From positions 280,585 through 344,584 of the forward strand of contig DF158882.1 in the NCBI GenBank assembly GCA_000307305.1: a stretch of 64,000 bases of DNA. The letters run 5' to 3'. Source of the DNA: Enterobacteriaceae bacterium B14. Lineage in GTDB: Bacteria; Pseudomonadota; Gammaproteobacteria; Enterobacterales; Enterobacteriaceae. Each line of letters starts with the position of its first letter. Position 1 is the stretch's first letter. The notes below the pieces were generated by a model. The model saw only the letters and a list, made by a program, of their open reading frames with translations. It had not been told where the DNA came from and made no database searches. Positions 8,988 to 17,979 of this stretch are shown here, in pieces. A program made the position numbers and the translations under genes.

Positions 8988-10202
8988 TTACTGATGGTAG
9001 GTTTCCAAGAACCGTCCGAATCTCCCGATAGCCACATCTAGCTCGTCAACGCGAGGTAGGGTGACAATGCGAACATGGTCAGGATAAGGCCAGTTAAATC
9101 CACTCCCCTGAACCAGCAGCACTTTCTCTTGAAGGAGCAAATCCAAGACTAACTTCTGATCGTTTTGGATATTAAACTTTTTCATATCGAGACGTGGGAA
9201 CATATACAGCGCACCACGAGGTTTCACACAAGAAACGCCAGGAATGCTGTTAATCAGTTCCCATGCGTGATTGCGTTGCTCATACAAACGGCCTCCAGGG
9301 CGAATAAATTCAGAAATACTTTGGTATCCGCCAAGTGCTGTTTGAATAGCGTGTTGCATGGGAACGTTGGCACATAAACGCATGGAGGCGAGCATTTCCA
9401 AGCCTTCGATATAACCTTTAGCCGCTTTCTTAGGGCCATTTAACATCATCCAGCCTTGGCGAAAACCAGCAACTCGATATGTTTTAGATAGGCCATTAAA
9501 TGTGACGGTCAGTAGGTCTGGTGCTAATGCAGCGATAGAGTGATGGACCGCATCATCGTAGAGAATTTTATCGTAGATCTCATCGGCAAAAATAATCAGG
9601 TCATTTTGGCGGGCAATTTCAGCGATATCTAAGAGTAGTTCTTTGCTGTATACCGCACCTGTTGGGTTATTAGGATTAATAATAACGATGCCGCGGGTTT
9701 TAGGCGTAATCTTGCTACGAATATCGTCTAGGTCAGGAAACCAGTCTGATTCCTCATCACACATATAGTGTACGGCTTTGCCGCCAGAAAGAGAGACGGC
9801 AGCAGTCCATAATGGATAATCAGGTGCTGGTACTAACATTTCATCGTCACTATTAAGAAGTGCCTGCATTGCCTGAACAATCAGCTCTGAGACCCCATTA
9901 CCGATATAAACATCTTCGACGGTGGCATCCATAATATTGCGAGCTTGATAATGCTGAATGATGGCTTTACGCGCCGAATACAGCCCTTTTGAATCACAAT
10001 AGCCCTGTGCCGTTGGCAGGTTACGCAGAACGTCCACCAAAATTTCATCTGGCGCATCGAACCCAAATGGGGCAGGGTTGCCAATATTCAATTTTAGAAT
10101 TTTGTTGCCTTCTTCTTCGAGGCGCTTTGCTTCTTTTAAAACTGGACCACGAATGTCATAACATACGTTATCCAGCTTATGGGATTTTTCAATAAGGGAC
10201 AT
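8988..10202 (-). CDS. alaA: Alanine-synthesising glutamate-pyruvate aminotransferase AlaA
   Basis: PLP-dependent class I/II aminotransferase that makes alanine from pyruvate and glutamate, one of the main alanine-forming enzymes in E. coli (formerly YfbQ). It has 404 residues (E. coli 405) with near-continuous identity. Visible: substrate-side LNIGNPAPFGFD, INPNNPTGAVYS, the DEIYDKI segment, the PLP-binding Lys in NGLSKTYRVAG, and RIVTLPR at the C-terminus. The gene diverges from lrhA as in E. coli, but here ynjA, ynjF, ynjE and ydjZ lie between them. Confidence 0.97.
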   Translation of the reverse strand: MSLIEKSHKLDNVCYDIRGPVLKEAKRLEEEGNKILKLNIGNPAPFGFDAPDEILVDVLRNLPTAQGYCDSKGLYSARKAIIQHYQARNIMDATVEDVYIGNGVSELIVQAMQALLNSDDEMLVPAPDYPLWTAAVSLSGGKAVHYMCDEESDWFPDLDDIRSKITPKTRGIVIINPNNPTGAVYSKELLLDIAEIARQNDLIIFADEIYDKILYDDAVHHSIAALAPDLLTVTFNGLSKTYRVAGFRQGWMMLNGPKKAAKGYIEGLEMLASMRLCANVPMQHAIQTALGGYQSISEFIRPGGRLYEQRNHAWELINSIPGVSCVKPRGALYMFPRLDMKKFNIQNDQKLVLDLLLQEKVLLVQGSGFNWPYPDHVRIVTLPRVDELDVAIGRFGRFLETYHQ

Positions 10203-10758
10203 AAAAGTGGGCCTTTTGCTAAGCTGTATTCCTTTTTATTACCGCGCTGTTTGAAAGGTGAACGACTCGTGTTGTCATTGGCCTTGCGGTAATTACTGTT
10301 ATCAATGTACTCCGAGCTAGAGCCCTTTAGAAGGTGCAAGTGGCTCTTTAGTTAAAACTATTATTGATAAGAGATTTATTGGCGATAAAGTTAACTCTCA
10401 GTAAATTTAACAGAGCAATAAATTCAATATAATCTATTTTTGTGGAATTAAATTCTGAATTTATTTGACTAACTATGAAAGTACACCACAAAAAATAAAA
10501 AATCAGTGAATAATTTTACTTATAACGACGTGGTTATAGAGAAGAAACCGTGTCTATGCAAAGGGTTACTATTTGATGTTTTACGCCCGTTTGCTAAATG
10601 GATAGCAGATTTCCCCTCTCTTTGAATCGTATAATGGCCAGCACCGACAGAGTAAAAGTGATAGGAGTCATTAGGCGATGAAGCATCACGATGAACAACC
10701 CGATTTAGCCCGAGCATTTTCCTCTGCATCACCTGTTACACCATTACAGGTGATCCCT
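10203..10758. other. Intergenic region alaA-ynjA
   Basis: About 555 bases with no convincing gene, very AT-rich from 10350 to 10510. It must hold the divergent promoters of alaA and ynjA. Nested inverted repeats are present. TTTTTGTGG (10437-10445) pairs with CCACAAAAA (10486-10494), and a 13-base palindrome AAATTCTGAATTT sits inside. AGAGCC (10319-10324) pairs with GGCTCT (10342-10347) in the alaA leader. No known operator was recognised. Confidence 0.6.
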
Positions 10759-11280
10759 ATGTCAATTTTACCTATCACTAAGATGCAGGAAAAACACTAC
10801 GGTAAAGTACTCAACCCTAGCCGCTGGTGGGGAAGAGTGCCTTTTCTTTTCTATCTAGTTGCGCTGTTTGTTGGATATCTCGAACGCAAACGCTCTGCGT
10901 TGAATCCCGTATTACGGGCATTGGTGATGGTCAGAGTATCTCAGCGCTGCCACTGTGCATTCTGTATTGACGCCAATAGTCTGAGGCTAGCAGAAAGAAC
11001 GCAATCGCTAGATAAGATGCAAGCGGTGAGCCAGTGGGAAAGTGCAGATTGCTTCACTGAACAAGAGCGCATTGCACTCGCGTATTCAGATGGTATGACA
11101 GATACCCCACCTAAACAGGATGCCGAACTGTTATTGCAACTCAAAGCCAAATTTAGCGAACAGGCTATTACTGAGCTAACGGCATTGATCGCATTTCAGA
11201 ACCTGTCTGCACGTTTTAATGCGGCGTTGAATATCCCCTCTCAAGGGTTGTGTGAGATACCGACAAGTAAGGGCCAGTAA
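10759..11280 (+). CDS. ynjA: AhpD-like carboxymuconolactone decarboxylase family protein YnjA
   Basis: Cytoplasmic protein of the carboxymuconolactone decarboxylase/AhpD-like fold, 173 residues (E. coli YnjA 182). The match to YnjA is strong: RWWGRVPFLFYLV, ERKRSALNP, LTALIAFQNLSARFN and IPSQGLC. A CxxC redox motif, CAFC (Cys66-Cys69), is present; many family members use it in peroxide or thiol chemistry, but YnjA has no proven reaction. The ATG at 10759 is preferred because AGGTGA lies five bases upstream; an in-frame ATG at 10678 would add 27 unconserved residues. The ynjF start codon comes two bases after this stop, so the two are translationally coupled. Confidence 0.88.
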   Translation: MSILPITKMQEKHYGKVLNPSRWWGRVPFLFYLVALFVGYLERKRSALNPVLRALVMVRVSQRCHCAFCIDANSLRLAERTQSLDKMQAVSQWESADCFTEQERIALAYSDGMTDTPPKQDAELLLQLKAKFSEQAITELTALIAFQNLSARFNAALNIPSQGLCEIPTSKGQ

Positions 11281-11281
11281 G

Positions 11282-11923
11282 ATGTTGGACCGCCATATTC
11301 ACCCTAAAGTAAAACCCTTATTATCGTGGCTAGCTAAAGGGTTAAGTGCAGCTTCAGTGATGGCAGATAAAGTGACTTTATTGGGTTTTGCTATCGGCTT
11401 ATGTGCTCTACCTTTGCTTGCATGGGAGCACTACACTACGGCACTGGTGTGTATCTTACTCAACCGGATTTTGGATGGGTTGGATGGGGCCCTTGCACGA
11501 GAAACGAAACTTACCGATGCTGGTGGTTATCTGGATATCGTTCTCGATTTTCTGTTTTATGCCTTAGTTCCATTGGGGTTTGTTTTGGCAAATCCAGAAA
11601 GCAACGCTATCGCTGGGGCCTTTCTTCTGTTTGCTTTTATCGGCACAGGCAGCAGCTTTTTGGCATTTGCTGCTCTGTCAGACAAATATCGCTTGGATAA
11701 CCCTGATTATCCGCACAAATCTTTTTACTATATTGGTGGTTTAACCGAAGGCTTTGAAACCATTCTCTGCTTTATTTTATGCTGCCTATGGCCCTCTCAG
11801 TTTCCTCTAATTGCTTGGATCTTTGGTGGACTATGCTGTTTGACGACCCTGACAAGGATCTGGGGAGGGTATAACACGTTGAAACAGGCTGAGAAGAAGA
11901 GAACGGGAGCAGGGGAACGCTAG
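11282..11923 (+). CDS. ynjF: CDP-alcohol phosphatidyltransferase family protein YnjF
   Basis: Integral membrane enzyme family that transfers a phosphatidyl group from CDP-diacylglycerol (or a similar donor) to an alcohol; the acceptor for YnjF is not known. The product has 213 residues and starts MLDRHIHPK. The catalytic motif of the family, D-G-x2-A-R-x7-G-x3-D-x3-D, is intact (DGLDGALARE...GGYLDIVLD, about residues 59-81). Several transmembrane helices follow. The segment FAFIGTGSSFLAFAAL and SFYYIGGLTEG match E. coli YnjF. It is coupled to ynjA and faces ynjE. Confidence 0.9.
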   Translation: MLDRHIHPKVKPLLSWLAKGLSAASVMADKVTLLGFAIGLCALPLLAWEHYTTALVCILLNRILDGLDGALARETKLTDAGGYLDIVLDFLFYALVPLGFVLANPESNAIAGAFLLFAFIGTGSSFLAFAALSDKYRLDNPDYPHKSFYYIGGLTEGFETILCFILCCLWPSQFPLIAWIFGGLCCLTTLTRIWGGYNTLKQAEKKRTGAGER

Positions 11924-11927
11924 AGGC

Positions 11928-11953
11928 AAACGGGAGGCTTTTAGCCGCCCGTT
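11928..11953. terminator. Hairpin between convergent ynjF and ynjE
   Basis: AACGGG pairs with CCCGTT and the inner GGC pairs with GCC around a four- to five-base loop. It sits in the 62-base gap between two convergent genes, so it is probably a transcription end for one or both. It has no clear T-run on either strand. Confidence 0.45.
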
Positions 11954-11985
11954 AAATGGATAGTTAAAACATCAAGATATAAAAC

Positions 11986-13278
11986 CTATTGCGGTTTCCG
12001 CTCCCCTTGTACCTGTGGATTATCTGCGTGGCTACTCCACTCATACCAGCCGCCATCATACACGCTCACATTAGGCCAACCCATGGCACGGGTATACATA
12101 AATACTTCCGAGGCGCGCCAGCCTGTACCACAGTAAAAAGCCACATCCTGATCTTTGTTGATTTTCCACTGTTGCAACATTTTGGTGATATCGTCAGCAG
12201 AACGCATGGTACCGTCTGGATTGTGGTAGTCTTCTAAATGAAATGCGTCACTACCAGCATGCCCCCAACGAGCACCGGGAATATCCCCTTTAGGCTTAAT
12301 ATACTTATAGCCACTTGTTGTACCGATAAATTCATCCCAAGTACGAATACTGACTAGCGAAGCATCCTGACGGTTAAGCAGATCTTTTGCTTGTGCCATG
12401 TCTTTCATGAGCTGTGGTTGAGCAGGGATCGTGACGCCAAACTCTTTTACAGGTGTCACGTTTGCAGGCAGGCCTCTCTCGACAGGGTACCCTGCGTCAT
12501 CCCAACTTTGCCAGCCACCATCAAGCAAGCGAACATCTTTCACGCCAGCATACAGCATGACATGGGCAACGCGTGATACACCGGCCATATCACGACCATA
12601 GAGAATGACGGTGGTATCTGCATCAACACCCGCTTTAGTGAGGGTTTCATTTATCTTTTCAGCAGATACGACATTCCATAGCGGCTCGCTTTCCAAGTCA
12701 TTGGTATCGATATAGCCAGCATTAGGAATATGTGAAATAAGGTATTTCTTCGGTGCACCCCAAGCGACCTCAATGACACGCCATTTTTTCGCAGGCGCGG
12801 CATGAACAGGTTTTCCCTCTTGTACTGCACGTAGCCAAGCAGGATAAACAAGCTCTTGGTAGTTGGTTAAGCGAATTAACCGGTCAGGTTGCTGCAATGC
12901 ATCTTGTAGTAGGGCGAGGTTCTTATAACCTGCCTGTTGTAATTTCTCTGCAACTGCGTCGGTTTCTTCTTTTGAACCGTAAAAGGCGATGTGGCTATCA
13001 GGTGTCAGGTTGTGCTCCTGTAGCCAGTGTTTCAACATACTATCGTCCATTTTACCTAGCCAACTGGCTGATAGATTCAGTGCAGTGGGTTCATGCCCTG
13101 AGCGTTCAGGCGAACCCGTTGGCCAACCGTTATAAAATGCGCTTGGGCGAGTATCAATAATAGTACTGTTCTGTTGGGTTGTTTGCTGCCAGTCAACTGG
13201 CTGAAGTTTTGCGGCAAAACTGCTGTTTAGGCAACTTAACAGCAGCAGGCCACTTAATGTAGATTGAATCAGTCTCAT
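11986..13278 (-). CDS. ynjE: Periplasmic thiosulfate sulfurtransferase YnjE (rhodanese repeats)
   Basis: Exported multi-rhodanese sulfurtransferase, 430 residues (E. coli 435). The signal peptide is about 23 residues (MRLIQSTLSGLLLLS...FAA). Three rhodanese-like domains are visible: DTRPSAFYNGWP near the N-terminus, a middle one with HIPNAGYIDTND and VILYGRD, and a C-terminal one with SIRTWDEFIG and the active cysteine in FYCGTGWRAS. Only the last domain carries the catalytic Cys loop, as in E. coli YnjE. The ATG at 13276-13278 gives the conserved N-terminus. The open frame runs on to 13542 but that part has no family resemblance. It is convergent with ynjF and divergent from ydjZ. Confidence 0.92.
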   Translation of the reverse strand: MRLIQSTLSGLLLLSCLNSSFAAKLQPVDWQQTTQQNSTIIDTRPSAFYNGWPTGSPERSGHEPTALNLSASWLGKMDDSMLKHWLQEHNLTPDSHIAFYGSKEETDAVAEKLQQAGYKNLALLQDALQQPDRLIRLTNYQELVYPAWLRAVQEGKPVHAAPAKKWRVIEVAWGAPKKYLISHIPNAGYIDTNDLESEPLWNVVSAEKINETLTKAGVDADTTVILYGRDMAGVSRVAHVMLYAGVKDVRLLDGGWQSWDDAGYPVERGLPANVTPVKEFGVTIPAQPQLMKDMAQAKDLLNRQDASLVSIRTWDEFIGTTSGYKYIKPKGDIPGARWGHAGSDAFHLEDYHNPDGTMRSADDITKMLQQWKINKDQDVAFYCGTGWRASEVFMYTRAMGWPNVSVYDGGWYEWSSHADNPQVQGERKPQ

Positions 13279-13541
13279 CGGATTTTCACTATTTATAATA
13301 GCTATATGTTGGGTAATTATATCGTCTAAATTGAGCAGGGCGCATGCTCTATGCCACTTAATGACGAGAGTGTTGAAGACATCATGCAGCATATATATGC
13401 ACATATACAAATGAGGAGTTAACGCGTTTGTTTCTCTCATTATTTGAATTCGGTCATCCTTTAGGCCGATAGCGCTGAAAATTAACCATAGCTTATATAG
13501 TATGTGGCGCGAACCAAGCCGAGTGGGGATGAGTATTAACA

Positions 13542-14216
13542 ATGAAACTAAAGTTGTGGCTGAGGGCAGGGGTACTTCTGCTTTTTATTTTCTTACTTAT
13601 GTCTTACTGGCTTATTGACGATGTCAGAGCACAAGTGGATGCTATTTTTGTCGCTTTCTCATCTCTGAATGTCTCGGTTGTTGCCGAGTATATTAGAGGA
13701 TACGGCCACCAGGCGATGGCGGTTTCTTTTTTTCTTATGGTGTTCCAATCCATCATTGCACCTTTACCGGCGTTTCTGATTACATTTGCTAATGCCGCCA
13801 TATTTGGTTGGGTAGTTGGTGCGATCCTCTCTTGGTGTAGTTCTATGGTTGGTGCGGCATTATGCTTTGCTATCGCTAGAATTATGGGGCGCGATGCAGT
13901 GGCAAAGTTAACCTCACGCAGGGCATTGGATAGTGTGGATAAATTTTTTGATAAATATGGTGCTTACTCTATTTTGATTTGTCGCTTATTGCCCTTTGTC
14001 TCATTTGATATCGTCAGCTATGCGGCAGGTTTAACATCAATGAAGTTCAGAACATTTATGATTGCAACAGGTGTAGGGCAACTCCCTGCAACACTAATCT
14101 ACTCCTATGTTGGTGAAATGCTGACAGGGGGGGCACAAATGTTCATGATTGGCTTATCTGTAGTGTTCTCATTGAGCATTTTAATTTATGTTCTGAAAAG
14201 CAAATATAGTAAGTAG
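13542..14216 (+). CDS. ydjZ: TVP38/TMEM64 family membrane protein YdjZ
   Basis: Inner-membrane protein of the DedA-related TVP38/TMEM64 (VTT domain) family, 224 residues. Visible: N-terminal helix LWLRAGVLLLFIFLLMSYWL, then IIAPLPAFLITFANAAIFG with re-entrant character, the signature GxxxG-rich segment WCSSMVGAALCFAIARIMGR, LICRLLPFV, and SYAAGLTSMKFRTF. Family members act in lipid scrambling or membrane homeostasis; no specific role is proven for YdjZ. In E. coli ydjZ is in the ydjXYZ-ynjABCDEF cluster, and here it sits next to ynjE, ynjF and ynjA. It diverges from ynjE over a 263-base gap. Confidence 0.87.
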   Translation: MKLKLWLRAGVLLLFIFLLMSYWLIDDVRAQVDAIFVAFSSLNVSVVAEYIRGYGHQAMAVSFFLMVFQSIIAPLPAFLITFANAAIFGWVVGAILSWCSSMVGAALCFAIARIMGRDAVAKLTSRRALDSVDKFFDKYGAYSILICRLLPFVSFDIVSYAAGLTSMKFRTFMIATGVGQLPATLIYSYVGEMLTGGAQMFMIGLSVVFSLSILIYVLKSKYSK

Positions 14217-14816
14217 TGTTCAAGGACGACCTCTTTTATGCTTGGCGTGGTTTCTGAATTGGTTGTTTATCAACCTAGTCCAGTAATAGGAAGGGTAATG
14301 TAAACACGTATTTAAAATGCCTTTAATGCTTTGCTATATAGCTTCCATTGTTTTTATTTGGGATTTCAGTCTAATTTATTTTTTAATATTTATTTTTATA
14401 TAAAACAAATAAAGATATAAACCGTTTATTTATCGTTATGTTTACTGATATTTATATTCTAAATATCTTCTGTTTTTACATTTTTTGGTTATAAGGTGAA
14501 ATTATAGCGATCTCATTATTGAGATTAATCGCATTACATTATGTACTATCAATGTAACGCGTGACTGTTTTATCCTAATTTTCTTCGAGTTACTTCACTT
14601 TTTATAAATATTTAAGTATTGTTTCATTTTGAATAATAAGTGTTTCTTTTTTAGACGCTAATAATCATTTAGTTTTATTCAAGGGATTTTCGTTTTAACT
14701 ACTGTTTATCAGTAAGTTAACTCTCATGGAGAGTGCGCAACTATCGAGTTTCACTTGCGTGCTTGTAAGAATTTTCTTGGTTTCTTTGAAATCAACAGGC
14801 AGTGAAGAGCATCACT
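14217..14816. other. Long AT-rich leader region of lrhA
   Basis: About 600 bases with no gene, strongly AT-rich from 14330 to 14700. E. coli lrhA is known to have a long untranslated leader that is a target of several small RNAs, so this stretch probably holds promoters plus a long 5' UTR. A hairpin is visible at 14530-14561, with arms CGCATTACATT and AATGTAACGCG (one mismatch, ten-base loop). I cannot place the start of transcription. Confidence 0.55.
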
Positions 14817-15758
14817 ATGATAAACCCAACTAGGCCCATAATTAATCTTGAATTAGACTTATTAAGAACTTTTGTTGCTGTCGCTGATCGTAATACTTTT
14901 GCTGCGGCAGCTGCTTCAGTTCGTCGAACTCAATCCGCTGTCAGTCAACAGATGCAACGTCTGGAGCAATTAGTAGAAAAAGAACTGTTTGTTCGACATG
15001 GTCGAAATAAGGCGCTGACAATACATGGCATCCAAATGCTTGGCTATGCCAGAAAAATTTTACGGTTGAACGATGAAGCATGCATGTCAATGATGCATGA
15101 TGATGTGGAAGGCATTTTACGTATCGGTTCACCGGAAGATACTGCTAATACTATTCTACCGGGGCTTATCTCCCGTTTTTCAAAAGCGTATCCACGGCTT
15201 GTCATTGAAGTTCTCGTTAAGCATGGCCCATTTTTAGTCGATATGCTCAAAAACGGTGATATCGATATGGCCATCTCTAGTAGTGATCATGTTGATTTTC
15301 CACGCCTAACGCTCCGTACCTCTCCCTCTTTATGGTATTGCGCCGAAAGTTATCGATACGAGAAAAACGATCTCCTACCATTAGTGGTATTAGAAGAGCC
15401 GAGTGCATATCGCAATATGGCCATTAAATATTTGGATGAAGCGGGTATCCGTTGGCGCATTGCATATACGGCGACAACATTATCAAGTGCTCGGGCTGCC
15501 GTTGAAGCCGGTCTGGGGGTTATCGCACGATCTGTCGAACACTGGGATGACAACTTACGCGTATTAAGCGAAGCGGAAGGGTTGCCTCGTTTGCCTGATG
15601 TGAATTATTACCTTTATATTGGTAATCATGTTCATAAAGCGGCTAGTGTTCTATTTGATACGTTGCAGGAAAGTCGTTTATACACCACTGGAAGTTCGGT
15701 AGACGATGGTTTTGTTTATCCTGTAAACAGAGATGAACTGAATTCAATCGAAGAGTGA
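14817..15758 (+). CDS. lrhA: LysR-type transcriptional regulator LrhA
   Basis: LysR-family DNA-binding regulator, 313 residues (E. coli 312). In E. coli LrhA represses flhDC motility genes and fimbriae and affects RpoS levels. The N-terminal winged HTH covers about residues 12-75 (LDLLRTFVAVADRNTF, RRTQSAVSQQMQRLE, LFVRHGR). The remainder is the effector-binding domain. The ATG at 14817 is preferred over the GTG at 14802: GAAGAG lies seven bases upstream and the product then begins MINPTRPIINLELDL like E. coli. The C-terminal effector half is visibly more diverged from E. coli than the HTH. The gene lies upstream of nuoA, its conserved position. Confidence 0.95.
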   Translation: MINPTRPIINLELDLLRTFVAVADRNTFAAAAASVRRTQSAVSQQMQRLEQLVEKELFVRHGRNKALTIHGIQMLGYARKILRLNDEACMSMMHDDVEGILRIGSPEDTANTILPGLISRFSKAYPRLVIEVLVKHGPFLVDMLKNGDIDMAISSSDHVDFPRLTLRTSPSLWYCAESYRYEKNDLLPLVVLEEPSAYRNMAIKYLDEAGIRWRIAYTATTLSSARAAVEAGLGVIARSVEHWDDNLRVLSEAEGLPRLPDVNYYLYIGNHVHKAASVLFDTLQESRLYTTGSSVDDGFVYPVNRDELNSIEE

Positions 15759-15770
15759 TTGTTTATACTG

Positions 15771-15807
15771 GCTTCATCTATTTTGAGAATATAAGAGTAG
15801 ATGAAGC
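15771..15807 (+). terminator. Probable lrhA terminator hairpin
   Basis: Perfect 10-bp inverted repeat GCTTCATCTA (15771-15780) / TAGATGAAGC (15798-15807) with a 17-base loop, starting 12 bases after the lrhA stop. The T-rich tract after it is weak (TAGGTTT), so efficiency is uncertain. Confidence 0.45.
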
Positions 15808-16705
15808 TAGGTTTAGCGTCAGATAAAACAGATTATTGATAACGGTCATCAGGGTCTTTTTTTATGCTGTATTTATCAGAAAAAGGGCCTCGTCCTTCAC
15901 ATCCATTTTTAGTATTTAGATCGAGATATTGATAACATAGGCTCGATTTGTGATCTCTCTCCAATTTCTTTGAGTTCATGTTCGATGGGACAAACGTCGT
16001 ATTCATTGATTAAAATATACGGATAAATCGAATCGACGATGCAGTGTCACCTTTCAGCAAGCCTGAATTGAAGGAATAATTGAAGATATTTTTGATCAAT
16101 GCATGCTGTTTAATGTATTGGCGGCATAAGATTTATCTCCCTGTGACCCATAAATTTTGCTGCAAAAATGCAGGGTATCGAAATATTTTCTCAAAATACC
16201 CATATTAACTGGCGTATTATGCTGATTAATGGGTTGAATCCATTTTTTTCTATTTCATAGTGCTAAATACTCCTAGATGGTAAGTGGCAAATCACTCAAT
16301 TCCTGCCACAATAGCGTGGTATAACCGATGTTATATTTCGTTTTTTCCGATGTATTGGTCGTCCCAAATCAGCCGTAAAGGCGAATTAAGATGTGTTGTA
16401 AAAATAATGTTTATTTTTAAGTACTAATGTAAACAAATATGTGGTTACTTTGTGAGTGTTGACAAAAGGTTATATTAAAGGGTAAAAACACACACTAAAA
16501 TACGGGGTAAGCGGCATAACAACGTTCACTGAGTCGTCTTGAGTTGTCTCTAGCGGTAACGAGACGGGATGATAAGGCAGTGTTTCAACGCATTTTGCCC
16601 AGTATTGATGTCTGTGATTTTTCCTTCCATTAGTCGATGTGGTGTCACAAAAGCCATTTTAGAGCAATGTCGAGTTACCACTTTTAATGAGTAAGTAAAA
16701 AGATT
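15808..16705. other. Intergenic region upstream of the nuo operon
   Basis: Nearly 900 bases with no gene I can support. In E. coli the equally long lrhA-nuoA gap contains the nuo promoters and sites for ArcA, NarL, Fis and IHF. I could not identify any of those sites with confidence here. Weak inverted repeats occur, for example GGGTAT (16173-16178) / ATACCC (16196-16201). TTGACA at 16459-16464 has no acceptable -10 at normal spacing. Confidence 0.5.
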
Positions 16706-17152
16706 ATGCCAACAACCACCACTACTGAAGTTCTCGCCCATAACTGGGCTTTTGCCGTATTTCTTGTCGTTGCTATCGGGCTATGTTCATTCATGCTTGT
16801 TGCTGCCTATTTTCTTGGTGGCCGTGCCCGTGCCCGTTTCAAGAATACGCCATATGAATCAGGGATTGCTTCTGTTGGTTCAGCGCGTTTGCGTTTGTCC
16901 GCGAAGTTTTATCTGGTTGCAATGTTCTTTGTTATCTTCGACGTGGAAGCACTCTTCCTCTATGCCTGGTCCGTTTCGATTGTTGAAAGCGGATGGGTTG
17001 GCTTTATCGAAGCCGCAATCTTCATTTTTGTGTTGTTAGTTGGCCTACTGTACTTGGTGAGAATTGGCGCGCTTGATTGGACGCCAACCCGTTCTAAACG
17101 GCGAGTACATCAACCCGATGCAATTACCAATATCAATAGTCATCCGCAGTAA
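16706..17152 (+). CDS. nuoA: NADH-quinone oxidoreductase subunit A
   Basis: Small membrane subunit of respiratory complex I, 148 residues (E. coli 147). Three transmembrane helices are visible: [19 protein letters not shown] near the N-terminus, [19 protein letters not shown], and [17 protein letters not shown]. The conserved loop [19 protein letters not shown] and the acidic DVEALF motif are present. It is the first gene of nuoABCDEFGHIJKLMN and is followed by nuoB after 15 bases. Confidence 0.97.
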   Translation: MPTTTTTEVLAHNWAFAVFLVVAIGLCSFMLVAAYFLGGRARARFKNTPYESGIASVGSARLRLSAKFYLVAMFFVIFDVEALFLYAWSVSIVESGWVGFIEAAIFIFVLLVGLLYLVRIGALDWTPTRSKRRVHQPDAITNINSHPQ

Positions 17153-17167
17153 CAGCGAGGCAAACTC

Positions 17168-17842
17168 ATGGACTATACGCTCACCCGCATAGAGCCTAAC
17201 GGTGAAAACGATCGTTATCCTCTGCAAAAGCAGGAGACCGTCAGCGATCCCCTAGAACAAGAAGTGCACCGCAGTGTGTATATGGGGAAACTCGAACATG
17301 CTATGCACGACATGGTGAATTGGGGGCGCAAAAATTCTCTGTGGCCATATAACTTTGGCCTTTCTTGCTGCTATGTAGAGATGGTGACATCGTTTACTGC
17401 TGTGCATGACGTAGCGCGTTTTGGGGCCGAAGTGCTCCGCGCCTCTCCGCGTCAGGCTGACTTCATGGTCGTTGCAGGAACCTGTTTTACAAAAATGGCA
17501 CCTGTCATTCAGCGTTTGTACGATCAAATGCTAGAGCCGAAATGGGTTATCTCTATGGGAGCCTGTGCCAACTCCGGTGGTATGTATGACATCTATTCTG
17601 TTGTTCAAGGTGTCGACAAATTTTTACCAGTTGATGTTTATATTCCTGGTTGCCCACCGCGCCCTGAGGCCTATATGCAGGCGCTGCTTCTGTTACAAGA
17701 ATCTATTGGCAAAGAGCGCCGTCCACTCTCCTGGGTTGTTGGCGATCAAGGTGTTTACCGTGCCAACATGCAGCCTGAACGCGAGCGTAAGCAGGCTGAA
17801 CGTATTGCAGTCACTAACCTGCGTACGCCGGACGAAATTTAA
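17168..17842 (+). CDS. nuoB: NADH-quinone oxidoreductase subunit B
   Basis: Peripheral-arm subunit of complex I that binds the terminal [4Fe-4S] cluster N2 next to the quinone site. It has 224 residues (E. coli 220). The cluster ligands are the adjacent Cys67-Cys68 (SCCYVEM), Cys133 (MGACANSGG) and Cys162 (PGCPPRPE). The sequence is highly conserved from residue 33 onward. A 137-base gap separates it from nuoCD, longer than most gaps in the operon. Confidence 0.98.
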   Translation: MDYTLTRIEPNGENDRYPLQKQETVSDPLEQEVHRSVYMGKLEHAMHDMVNWGRKNSLWPYNFGLSCCYVEMVTSFTAVHDVARFGAEVLRASPRQADFMVVAGTCFTKMAPVIQRLYDQMLEPKWVISMGACANSGGMYDIYSVVQGVDKFLPVDVYIPGCPPRPEAYMQALLLLQESIGKERRPLSWVVGDQGVYRANMQPERERKQAERIAVTNLRTPDEI

Positions 17843-17979
17843 GGCAAAACGATCAAGTCGGAAGCAGCCAGCGAAGTTAACAACACAGGTTGAACGCAGA
17901 TTTAAAACGTGTGTTAACACTCTAGCTAGCCTGAAATTGACGGATTCGATATTTAAGATACTTTGCGGCGAAAATAATT

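Noticed and set aside
11986..13542. 518-codon version of ynjE
   Set aside because: The first 88 codons show no family similarity, and a signal peptide begins at 13278.
16000..16020. FNR site upstream of nuo
   Set aside because: TTGAT is present but the second half is two bases off the TTGAT-N4-ATCAA consensus.
16459..16476. TTGACA and TATATT as a nuo promoter
   Set aside because: Only six bases separate them; no -10 lies 16-18 bases from the TTGACA.
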